Shown piece after piece: positions 13,418 to 20,139 of a DNA stretch of 46,637 bases. The translations under genes and the position numbers were made by a program. How positions within the stretch are numbered: position 1 is the stretch's first letter; each line of letters starts with the position of its first letter. The stretch covers positions 1 to 46,637 of the forward strand of contig NZ_JAGIBG010000040.1 of the NCBI RefSeq assembly GCF_017744435.1, in the 5' to 3' direction. The notes beneath the pieces were generated by a model. That model was not told where the DNA came from. It made no database searches and worked only from the letters and a program-made list of their open reading frames with translations. The stretch is from Pseudomonas sp. Its GTDB lineage: Bacteria; Pseudomonadota; Gammaproteobacteria; Pseudomonadales; Pseudomonadaceae.

Positions 13418-14019
13418 CACTGTCCAAGGAGATCAAGCCGAAGAAGTGCAAGGCGCCCGGCTGCGGCCAGCGCTTCAAGCCGTCCATGATCACGCAGAAG
13501 GTGTGCAGCGTCGCCTGTGCGTTGGCCATGTCGAAAGATTCGAAGGTGCAGAAGGTCGCCGCCCAAGCCATCACCAAGCAGGCCCGGGAAGACCTCAAGG
13601 AGCGCCGAGAGAAGCTGAAGACCCGTCGCGAGCACATGGCCGAGGCCCAAGCTGCGTTCAACGCCTACATCCGCGAGCGTGACGCCGGCCTGCCGTGCAT
13701 CAGCTGTGACTCGAATCCGAGCGACCACGACCTCATCACCGGCAGCCGTTGGGATGCTGGGCATTACCGGTCGGTTGGCGCCTGCCCGGAACTGCGCTTC
13801 GAGCCGCTCAACGTCCACCGGCAGTGTGTGAAGTGCAACCGGAACCTGTCGGGCAATGCCGTCGAGTACCGCATCCGTCTGGTGGAGCGCATCGGAACCG
13901 ACAATGTGGATTGGTTGGAAGGCCCTCATCAGGCCCGCAAGCACACCATCGATGATCTCAAGGCCATTAAGGCCGAGTACAGAGCAAAGATAAAGGAATT
14001 GGAGGGGCAAGCAGCATGA
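13414..14019 (+). CDS. ninG: Recombination endonuclease NinG/Rap (201 aa)
   Basis: The N-terminal zinc-like cysteines (KKCKAPGCGQRFKP and QKVCSVACALAMSK) are followed by a long basic coiled helix, then the HNH-like core with PCISCDSNPSDHDLITGSRW, DAGHYRSVGACPELRFEPLN and VHRQCVKCNRNLSGNAVEYR. These blocks are diagnostic of lambda NinG (Rap), a structure-specific nuclease that resolves recombination intermediates. Length matches lambda NinG (204 aa). It overlaps both neighbours by four bases. Confidence 0.92.
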   Translation: MTLSKEIKPKKCKAPGCGQRFKPSMITQKVCSVACALAMSKDSKVQKVAAQAITKQAREDLKERREKLKTRREHMAEAQAAFNAYIRERDAGLPCISCDSNPSDHDLITGSRWDAGHYRSVGACPELRFEPLNVHRQCVKCNRNLSGNAVEYRIRLVERIGTDNVDWLEGPHQARKHTIDDLKAIKAEYRAKIKELEGQAA

Positions 14020-14594
14020 TCTATACGAGCATCCTGGCGGCTGTCGTTTCGGCCCTTGCAGCGGAGGCGATCGACAATACCAGCAAACAGGCCTGGCAGA
14101 AGCTTTATGTACCTGGCAGCGATGACGGGCACGACCTGGCCACTCTTAGCGGTTCAGTGGATCGCGGTGAGATCAGCAGAATGGATGCCGACTGCTGGGT
14201 GTTTGCCCGGCTGCGTAGTCAGCTCAAACCACGGCACTGGGATGTACTGGTGGCCAAGTACAGCACGCACAAGGGCCGCAAAGCCCAGTCGATTGGCCGT
14301 ATCTGCCCCTTGGTTGCATCTCATGCGCCGAAGCTGTTCGTGACCAGCGCTGTCACGGCCTGGGCCATTCCGAAGCTGAAAGGCGCAGAGGGTAAGCGCT
14401 CGAGCGACATGATCGTGTTGCCGTCTCAGTTCTACGACATTAACCGCTGGGATCCGGATGCCCGGCCAGAGCGCACGCGCCGTCGCTGGAAGAAGGGCGT
14501 CGAGGATGTGTTGGAGGAGATGATAGATGAGGCCTTGAAGGCAGCGGCAGAGGTACTGAATTTCGAGGGGTTGCTTATGTTGTCGGCGGCATAG
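14016..14594 (+). CDS. Candidate late antiterminator Q-like protein (192 aa)
   Basis: The gene follows ninG with an ATGA overlap and is the last of the early rightward operon, the Q position. The block WVFARLRSQLKPRHWDVLVA, then KYSTHKGRKAQSIGRICPLV and the later DARPERTRRRWKKGVEDVLE are basic and resemble parts of Q-type antiterminators, where L-K-P-x-x-W-x-x-L-x-x-x-Y-s is common. No zinc-binding cysteine cluster is present. The terminators seen later in the late region would need such a protein. The role is inferred mainly from position. Confidence 0.55.
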   Translation: MIYTSILAAVVSALAAEAIDNTSKQAWQKLYVPGSDDGHDLATLSGSVDRGEISRMDADCWVFARLRSQLKPRHWDVLVAKYSTHKGRKAQSIGRICPLVASHAPKLFVTSAVTAWAIPKLKGAEGKRSSDMIVLPSQFYDINRWDPDARPERTRRRWKKGVEDVLEEMIDEALKAAAEVLNFEGLLMLSAA

Positions 14595-14677
14595 TGCTCA
14601 ATTTATCGGCGATGGCTATTTAATGGCTTAGCGTTCAGAATGTAGCCCTTTTTTGCCAGATCGCCATGGGGAGCGAT

Positions 14678-15535
14678 ATGAGTGGTGTGGTTGCACAACG
14701 AAAGCGTAGTGTTGAATTTCTCTTGGGGCTTGGCGTTTTCTTCATTCCTGTCATTTTCTCTTGGTTCCTTTTGAGAAAAGGGCATTCCACGATTGCTAGA
14801 ATTCTGGGTTTTGCGTGGTTGGCTGCTGGGCTTCTCATCCTGGTCCCGGCGGCCTACCGGGCGATTCTAGCCTTGAACATTGATGCACCTGCTGAGCCCC
14901 GGAAAACCTATCTCTCCTCCCAAATTGCGGCCAGCTATGACGAGAACACTGCTGCAGCGGACATGACGTTCAAGGAACAGCGAGTACAGGTGAGCGGCAA
15001 GGTAACGGATGTCAACACTGATTTCCTGGGTTACCCCTACTTGGAAATGGCCGGAACAAACCCATCCTTTGGTCCACAGTTCAAATTCGCCAAGTCTGAT
15101 GCCCAGGCCGTGGCGGCGGTGAGGAAGGAATTGACAGTCCATGTGATTTGCACGGGACAAGGCGAGATCGCCGAAACGCCAATGTTTGACGATTGCAAGA
15201 TCTTGAAAACCTATCATTCCTTTCAGATTGCTGCCAGCTATGACGAGGACATCGCTAGAGCGGACATGAGGTTTAAGGGAAAGCGAGTAATGGTCAGCGG
15301 CGAGGTTACGGATAACAACACTGATTTCCTCGGCTACCCTTATTTGGAGATGGTTGGAACAACCCCAGACTTTGGCCCGCAGTTCAAATTCGCCAAGTCT
15401 GATGCTCTGGTCGTCGCAGCGGTTAAGAAGGGATCGACAGTCCGATTGATGTGTACCGGACGAGGGAATATCGCCGAAACGCCAATTTTTGAAGACTGCA
15501 AGATAGCCAAGCGATTTCCGGCTTCTTCAAATTGA
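14678..15535 (+). CDS. Membrane protein with two tandem tRNA_anti-like OB-fold domains (285 aa)
   Basis: ATG at 14678 follows GGGAG. Two transmembrane helices (about residues 12-32 and 41-66) precede two near-identical domains, QIAASYDENTAAADMTFKEQ from residue 82 and QIAASYDEDIARADMRFKGK from residue 183. Each runs through VSG-x-V-TD-x-NTDFLGYPYLEM and ends CTG-x-G-x-IAETP-x-F-x-DCKI, the pattern of tRNA_anti-like OB-fold proteins. The repeat offset is 303 bp (14921 to 15224), so the second domain arose by recent duplication. It has its own spacing from the early operon and a terminator after it, so it is an accessory gene. The function is unknown. Confidence 0.8.
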   Translation: MSGVVAQRKRSVEFLLGLGVFFIPVIFSWFLLRKGHSTIARILGFAWLAAGLLILVPAAYRAILALNIDAPAEPRKTYLSSQIAASYDENTAAADMTFKEQRVQVSGKVTDVNTDFLGYPYLEMAGTNPSFGPQFKFAKSDAQAVAAVRKELTVHVICTGQGEIAETPMFDDCKILKTYHSFQIAASYDEDIARADMRFKGKRVMVSGEVTDNNTDFLGYPYLEMVGTTPDFGPQFKFAKSDALVVAAVKKGSTVRLMCTGRGNIAETPIFEDCKIAKRFPASSN

Positions 15536-15615
15536 CACTTGACATCAAATGGCCGCATGGCCGATTATTTTTACATCCTGTCATTCCTGCGCGTGTTGAG
15601 GAGTGACGAAAAGAG

Positions 15616-15639
15616 CCCGGCCACTGTGCCGGGTTTTTT
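15616..15639 (+). terminator. Intrinsic terminator (with a second copy at 15665-15681)
   Basis: CCCGGC, CACTGT, GCCGGG then TTTTTT. A second hairpin with the same arms (CCCGGC-CACGA-GCCGGG, followed by ATTTT) lies 49 bases on. Together they close the early/accessory transcript; both would have to be crossed by late transcription. Confidence 0.8.
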
Positions 15640-15703
15640 ATTGGCCCGAGAGGGCCTCAAGAGTCCCGGCCACGAGCCGGGATTTTCGTTCTTGGAGATC
15701 GGC

Positions 15704-15916
15704 ATGAAAAGCAAGTACCGCTGCCTTGTCGAGGATATCCTCAGCTGCGAACAGAAGCTGAGGGAGGCGAAGTCAATTCAGCGTGATGCGCAAGAAAAGC
15801 TGACCAAAGCTGACGGCTATGTGACCTACCAGGAGGCCAGCCTACGCGAGAGCGAGCGCAAGCTGGCCGAGATCGAAGCTATCTTGTTTGGTTCAGAAAC
15901 CCAGGCACTTCGCTAA
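15704..15916 (+). CDS. Small coiled-coil protein (70 aa)
   Basis: ATG at 15704 follows GGAG and gives MKSKYRCLVEDILSCEQKLR, then a charged heptad-like helix (EAKSIQRDAQEKLTKADGYV, ERKLAEIEAILFG). It is alpha-helical throughout and probably forms a coiled coil. It starts within the second hairpin region and its end overlaps the convergent leftward gene by 24 bases. No family is recognised. Confidence 0.6.
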   Translation: MKSKYRCLVEDILSCEQKLREAKSIQRDAQEKLTKADGYVTYQEASLRESERKLAEIEAILFGSETQALR

Positions 15917-16189
15917 GGTGTTGGGGTATTTGACATCCCCTTTGATCGCCTTCACTCGGTTATCCAGGTCGATTACGACCATCTGATCTTTAGACTCCAT
16001 GAATCCGGTCTTGTAATAGAGCGTGTCCCGGATGCTTTCCGCTGTTCCTGGCGCCTCAATTGCGTAGAAGGAAGATGTCTCCTCCCATTTCGAGGTGGCG
16101 ATTTCCGTCACCTTTTTGGTGAACGAGTCATACCTCTCTTGGTAGCTGTCGTCGTACTCGAAGCGAAACGTAATTACGAAGTGCCCCAT
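15893..16189 (-). CDS. Ferredoxin-fold-like small protein, Cas2/SinR-type pattern (98 aa)
   Basis: The leftward start at 16189 follows AAGGA. The sequence MGHFVITFRFEYDDSYQERY, then WEETSSFYAIEAPGTAESIR, DTLYYKTG and DQMVVIDLDNRVKAIKGDVK shows a beta-alpha-beta layout: an initial F-V-I-T-F strand, a WEET-S-F-Y strand pair, and a D-x-MVVID strand. This resembles the small Cas2/SinR/VapD ferredoxin-like fold. The usual catalytic Asp of Cas2 after the first strand is not certain here (the motif is FEYDD). It is not near any CRISPR array. It is a leftward unit between two rightward blocks. Confidence 0.55.
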   Translation of the reverse strand: MGHFVITFRFEYDDSYQERYDSFTKKVTEIATSKWEETSSFYAIEAPGTAESIRDTLYYKTGFMESKDQMVVIDLDNRVKAIKGDVKYPNTLAKCLGF

Positions 16190-16313
16190 GGCTCAGTCCT
16201 TTGCTGCGATTGTTGGGATTGTGAACATAGCATGTGGCCATCTTTTCATCTCTTTGAACTTGCCTGAGTCCTGCTGAGGGGCTCAGTCGGGCCTTTTATT
16301 CTAGGAACCACTC

Positions 16314-16637
16314 ATGGCCGAACCAACAAGCACTGCCGCCAGCGTAGTGCTGGGCAAGTACGGGGTGGTGATGGCTGCATTCATCGGCTCGATCCTCTCC
16401 CTGGGCTTCCTGAAGGATCTGACCCGGTTCCAGGCCGCAACTGCTGTTGCTACCGGCTTCGGTTTCTCGGTCTACCTGACCCAGCCAGTCACTGCGTGGC
16501 TCGCCCCCAAGCTTGAGCTTGCGGTCACCGATGACCTGCTGTGCGGAGTCGCCTTCGTGCTGGGCCTGACTGCCATGAACATCATCCCGGGGCTCAAGGC
16601 GGCTGTGGGGTCGTTCGTAGCGGCGCGAGGTGCATGA
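16314..16637 (+). CDS. Holin-like membrane protein (107 aa)
   Basis: The sequence MAEPTSTAASVVLGKYGVVM opens the frame and AAFIGSILSLGFLKDLTRFQ follows. Segments ATAVATGFGFSVYLTQPVTA and DLLCGVAFVLGLTAMNIIPG give three transmembrane helices with a short basic end. Size, topology and position with the next membrane gene match holins of Pseudomonas phages. A holin would time release of the endolysin, though here the endolysin is 25 kb downstream. Confidence 0.7.
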   Translation: MAEPTSTAASVVLGKYGVVMAAFIGSILSLGFLKDLTRFQAATAVATGFGFSVYLTQPVTAWLAPKLELAVTDDLLCGVAFVLGLTAMNIIPGLKAAVGSFVAARGA

Positions 16638-16638
16638 C

Positions 16639-16902
16639 ATGGACAGAATCCTTGTTTCGGCGCTGACCGCCCTGGACGTGTTCCTGTGCGTGTTGGTGGT
16701 GGTGGCTGCGTGCGACTACCTGCGCAAGGTTCGGCCCGCCGATCAGCCACTGCTGAGCATCGCCTTCTACCTGGTGGCCATTGGCGGGTTCGGCGCATTC
16801 ATCACCGCCCTACAAGGGCATTGGGTTAACCCATTCGGTGCGATGCTTCACGCCGGGGTGGTTGCCTATGCCTGGGCGAGACGCGGTCACGTCTTCAGCT
16901 GA
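16639..16902 (+). CDS. Second holin-type membrane protein (87 aa)
   Basis: ATG at 16639 is preferred over the GTG three codons earlier; GAGGTG precedes. The product (MDRILVSALTALDVFLCVLV, VVAACDYLRK, LLSIAFYLVAIGGFGAFITA, then a final hydrophobic AMLHAGVVAYAWA) has three transmembrane helices. It begins one base after the stop of the holin-like gene, so the two are cotranslated and could act as holin and antiholin. Neither is assigned to a precise family. Confidence 0.65.
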   Translation: MDRILVSALTALDVFLCVLVVVAACDYLRKVRPADQPLLSIAFYLVAIGGFGAFITALQGHWVNPFGAMLHAGVVAYAWARRGHVFS

Positions 16903-16959
16903 TCCGCACCACAAAATCGAGAAGCGCCGTTTCGTGGCGCGACCACCAGAGGATCCACC

Positions 16960-17190
16960 ATGGACAACCAACACAAGAAGATCACCGGCTACCGCGACCT
17001 CACCCAAAGCGAGATCGACGGGATGAACTCGATCAAGGCCCTGGAGGCTGACGCTGGCGAACTATTCAAGCAAATCGGCCAGATCGAAGGCGTTGACCAG
17101 CGCACCTTGGCCTTGTCCAAGACCAATCTGCAGCAGGGCTTCATGTGGTTTGTGCGCGCGATCGCAAAACCTGCCGACCCCTTCGCCTGA
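16960..17190 (+). CDS. acb2: Acb2-type anti-CBASS protein (cyclic-nucleotide sponge, 76 aa)
   Basis: The N-terminus MDNQHKKITGYRDLTQSEID, with GMNSIKALEADAGELFKQIG and the C-terminal block QGFMWFVRAIAKP, matches the Acb2/Tad1 hairpin family of phage proteins that bind cyclic di- and trinucleotides and so block CBASS defence. Tyr11 and Lys26, the residues reported as nucleotide-contacting in Acb2 of Pseudomonas phage PaMx33, fall at exactly Tyr11 and Lys26 here. The loop segment DQRTLALSKTNLQ is also in family register. It lies just after the holin-like pair and starts 58 bases later. Expected to be a hexameric, all-helical, cytosolic sponge. Confidence 0.85.
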   Translation: MDNQHKKITGYRDLTQSEIDGMNSIKALEADAGELFKQIGQIEGVDQRTLALSKTNLQQGFMWFVRAIAKPADPFA

Positions 17191-17212
17191 CCATCCCCGC
17201 AAGGAGGCCTGA

Positions 17213-17404
17213 ATGGGCAACGTGACACGCCTGCGCCACGTCTTGCCGCTACCGGCTGACGTGGTAACCGCCACCAATGATCTGGACTCGGCGTTGATCA
17301 GGGCGATTGACGCAGCCAAGGAAGCCGGGCTTCCTCAAGGGCTGCTCGTTGCCATTCTGCATGGGCACGCTCATGCAGAGACGCACAGGATGGTGGTCAC
17401 GTAA
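17213..17404 (+). CDS. Small conserved protein following Acb2 (63 aa)
   Basis: AAGGAGG directly before ATG at 17213 sets the start. The product (MGNVTRLRHVLPLPADVVTA, then DLDSALIRAIDAAKEAGLPQ and GLLVAILHGHAHAETHRMVV) has the look of a small helical protein conserved in Pseudomonas prophages, with a histidine-rich HGHAHAETH end. It starts 22 bases after the acb2 gene, so the two are cotranscribed. No function is known; a second anti-defence role is speculative. Confidence 0.6.
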   Translation: MGNVTRLRHVLPLPADVVTATNDLDSALIRAIDAAKEAGLPQGLLVAILHGHAHAETHRMVVT

Positions 17405-17411
17405 GGATGCG

Positions 17412-17654
17412 CTATTGGCTAAGTGCGCCTTTCGCAAAATCGACGGCAGCAGTAATAGCTGCCCTTGCTTGAGGGCTATTTCTCCAGCAGGTCGATCCCA
17501 ATGCGGCAGATGCTCGCGCCAAGATGTCGGTAACATCGGCTCTGCCCAGTTCGGCCAATGAGTCGATACCCATCTGCTCAAGTCTGGCGATGACGGTTGG
17601 GCCTACGCCCTTGAGCTCCAATAGTGCAGCACGTTCCTTCGGTGGAAATGGCAT
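17412..17654 (-). CDS. Helix-hairpin-helix (Cdd1/Pathogenicity-locus type) protein (80 aa)
   Basis: The sequence LLELKGVGPTVIARLEQMGI, then DSLAELGRADVTDILARASA has a helix-hairpin-helix with KGVGP and the GI-x-S-x-x-EL-x-x-AD continuation seen in small Cdd1-like proteins. Such domains bind DNA non-specifically. It is leftward among rightward genes, ending eight bases after the preceding stop, so it is convergent with the acb2 group. Confidence 0.7.
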   Translation of the reverse strand: MPFPPKERAALLELKGVGPTVIARLEQMGIDSLAELGRADVTDILARASAALGSTCWRNSPQARAAITAAVDFAKGALSQ

Positions 17655-17699
17655 CAGTGAAATCCCTATCTGATCAATGGTGCTTAGTAAGATTGCCTC

Positions 17700-18350
17700 A
17701 TGTGGGTGGTCGGTGCCACAAGTGACTGGAGGCTAAGCACTTTGAGGAGACCATTTCCACCGGCAGACCTGCTCGAATCGTTGTGGCTCACGCTGCGTCC
17801 AGCTACCGGTGTGTGGGATTGGGTGCAGAGCGAGATACTTGCCGACGCTGGCAGCATTCACAACCCAGAGCATGCCCACCTGATAGACGCCAACGTCGGC
17901 GTGCTCTGGGCATCGACGGGATTCGCGAAGCAGGGGCGGGTCGTCCTTGGCCAGGCCGAGCAGGTGATGTTCCGTGCAGGTGGATGGTAGAAGGCCCGGC
18001 AAGAGCAGCAGATGCGGGATTGGTTCGGCGAGGAGCCGGACTACCTCATCACTCTGGCCGCCGACTACTGCGCACAGTGCACCGACGCTGAGTTCTGCGC
18101 CCTGGTTGAGCACGAGCTTTACCACATCGCACAGGCGACCGATGAGTACGGCGCTCCCAAGTTCACCCAGGAGGGGCTGCCCAAGCTCTACCTGCGCGGT
18201 CATGACGTCGAAGAGTTCGTCGGGGTGGTGAGGCGCTACGGTGCCAGCGAAGACGTACAGCAACTGATCGACGCTGCAAGCCGGCCGCCCGAGGTGGCCA
18301 AGATCAACATTTCGAGGGCCTGCGGAACCTGTCTGCTCAAGTCTGCCTGA
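17700..18350 (+). pseudogene. Putative zinc metallopeptidase interrupted by an in-frame amber codon
   Basis: The frame from ATG at 17700 (MWVVGATSDWRLSTLRRPFP) runs to a TAG at 17988-17990. The same frame then continues without other breaks to 18350 through WFGEEPDYLITLAADYCAQC, then the zinc motif in LVEHELYHIAQATDEYGAPK (HELYH), a segment with GHDVEEFVGVVRRYGA and an end CGTCLLKSA. Both halves belong to one family of phage-associated putative metallopeptidases. The HExxH-bearing half alone could start at 18012. The cause is either a nonsense mutation or a base error. These genes commonly precede the terminase small subunit in Pseudomonas prophages, as here. Confidence 0.8.
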
Positions 18351-18381
18351 CCCCTGACAGACCCACGACGGATGAAAACCT

Positions 18382-18843
18382 ATGGCGGCCCTGAGCAACG
18401 AGGTGAAAGCCTTTATCGTTCAGGCCCTGGCCTGTTTCGATACCCCCTCGCAAGTCGCGGCAGCCGTCCGAGAAGAATTCGGCCTTGAGGTGACGCGGCA
18501 GAAGTGCGAGGCGCACGATCCGACCAAGCGTGCGGGGCGTGACCTGGCCAAGCGCTGGGTGACCCTCTTCGAGGACACCCGTAAGCGATTCCGCGAGGAG
18601 ACGGCAGAGATTCCGATAGCCAACCGCGCGTTCCGGCTCCGCGCGCTGGGTCGCATGGCGGAGAAAGCCGAGAGCATGAAGAACATGACCCTGACTGCCC
18701 AGCTACTGGAGCAGGCGGCCAAAGAGGTCGGCGATGTCTACGTGAACCGCCAGACCAAGAACGAGAATTCCCACGACAACGTGCCGCCCACCCGGGTGCA
18801 GGTCGACGTGGTGGATGCGAGGAAGCCTGATGCCGTCACTTAA
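18382..18843 (+). CDS. Terminase small subunit, DUF2280 (153 aa)
   Basis: The sequence MAALSNEVKAFIVQALACFD, then TPSQVAAAVREEFGLEVTRQ, WVTLFEDTRKRFREETAEIP and IANRAFRLRALGRMAEKAES are the DUF2280 blocks: an N-terminal HTH that reads the packaging site, then a helical oligomerisation region. It overlaps the large-subunit gene by 14 bases. It recruits phage DNA for packaging. Confidence 0.88.
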   Translation: MAALSNEVKAFIVQALACFDTPSQVAAAVREEFGLEVTRQKCEAHDPTKRAGRDLAKRWVTLFEDTRKRFREETAEIPIANRAFRLRALGRMAEKAESMKNMTLTAQLLEQAAKEVGDVYVNRQTKNENSHDNVPPTRVQVDVVDARKPDAVT

Positions 18844-20131
18844 CGTGCCCCAGGCCAGCTTCCTGCGCATGGAAAACAAGTTTCGCGGATTCGTGGCCGG
18901 GTTTGGGTCGGGCAAGACCTGGGTTGGCTGCGCCGCGCTGTGCAAGCACGTCTGGGAGTGGCCACGGATCGACTCCGGCTACTTCGCCCCGACTTACCCG
19001 CAGATCCGCGACATCTTCTTCCCGACCATCGAAGAGGTCGCCTACGACTGGGGCCTTAAGGTCAAGACGAAGGAGAGCGACAAAGAGGTCGAGTTCTACA
19101 GCGGCGGCCAGTACCGCAGCACGACCATCTGCCGCTCGATGGAGAAGCCGCAGACCATTGTCGGCTTCAAGATCGGCCACGCCCTGGTCGACGAGCTCGA
19201 TGTTCTGCCCGCGCAGAAGGCTGAGCACGCCTGGCGCAAGATCATTGCCCGGATGCGCTACAACGTGCCCGGGCTGAAGAACGGCGTGGACGTGACCACG
19301 ACCCCCGAGGGGTTCAAGTTCGTCTATCAGCAGTTCGTGAAGCAGCTGCGCGAGAAGCCAGCACTGCAAGGCATGTATGGCCTGGTGCAGGCCAGCACGT
19401 TCGACAACGAGCTGAACCTACCACCTGACTACATCCCGTCGTTGATGGAGTCATACCCGGCCCAGCTGATCCTGGCCTACCTGAATGGCCAGTTCGTCAA
19501 CCTTAATGCCGGGTCGATCTATCACGCCTACGATCGCAAGCTGAATTCCTGCTTCGACACGGTCGAGCCGGGCGAGCCCTTATTCATCGGCATGGACTTC
19601 AACGTCGGCAAAATGGCGGCGATCACGCACGTCAAGCGCGCTGACGGAAAGCCCAGGGCGGTGGATGAGCTGATCGACGGCTTCGACACCCCGGACATGA
19701 TCCGGCGCATCAAGGAGCGCTACTGGCGGCACAATGGCCGCGAATACGAGAAGACCTGCGAGATCAGGATCTACCCGGACGCATCGGGCGGGTCCCGCAA
19801 GTCGGTGAACGCCAGTGAGACGGACATCGCCATCCTGCGCCAGGCTGGCTTTGCTGTGATCGCTCCCGACGCCAACCCTCCGGTTAAGGACCGGATCAAC
19901 GCCATGAATGCCATGTTCTGCAACGCGAATGGCGAGCGGCGCTACCTGATCAACCCATTGCGCTGCCCGACCTATGCGGACGGACTGGAGCAGCAGGTGT
20001 GGGCTGCCAATGGCGAGCCTGACAAGAAATCTGGCGTGGACCACGCGAACGACGCGGGCGGGTACTTCATCCACCACGACTACCCGATCAGCAGGCCGGT
20101 TACCCACGTACCAATCACGTTCACTTTCTGA
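18830..20131 (+). CDS. terL: Terminase large subunit (433 aa)
   Basis: ATG at 18830 (GAGGAAG upstream) is chosen over the earlier frame opening. Walker A is AGFGSGKT around residues 23-30, Walker B is HALVDELD, and the nuclease domain starts with FIGMDFNVGKMAAITHVKRA (catalytic Asp of GMDF), with later aspartates in YPDASGGSR and SGVDHANDAGGY. This is the motor and nuclease that cuts and pumps DNA into the procapsid. Length is normal. Confidence 0.93.
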   Translation: MPSLNVPQASFLRMENKFRGFVAGFGSGKTWVGCAALCKHVWEWPRIDSGYFAPTYPQIRDIFFPTIEEVAYDWGLKVKTKESDKEVEFYSGGQYRSTTICRSMEKPQTIVGFKIGHALVDELDVLPAQKAEHAWRKIIARMRYNVPGLKNGVDVTTTPEGFKFVYQQFVKQLREKPALQGMYGLVQASTFDNELNLPPDYIPSLMESYPAQLILAYLNGQFVNLNAGSIYHAYDRKLNSCFDTVEPGEPLFIGMDFNVGKMAAITHVKRADGKPRAVDELIDGFDTPDMIRRIKERYWRHNGREYEKTCEIRIYPDASGGSRKSVNASETDIAILRQAGFAVIAPDANPPVKDRINAMNAMFCNANGERRYLINPLRCPTYADGLEQQVWAANGEPDKKSGVDHANDAGGYFIHHDYPISRPVTHVPITFTF

Positions 20132-20139
20132 GGCCACCC

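Noticed and set aside
17733..18398. 221-codon minus-strand open frame opposite the metallopeptidase
   Set aside because: Family blocks and the HELYH motif lie on the plus strand; the minus frame is a shadow.
19580..20137. Minus-strand open frame within terL
   Set aside because: Antisense to the terminase nuclease domain, with no supporting signals.
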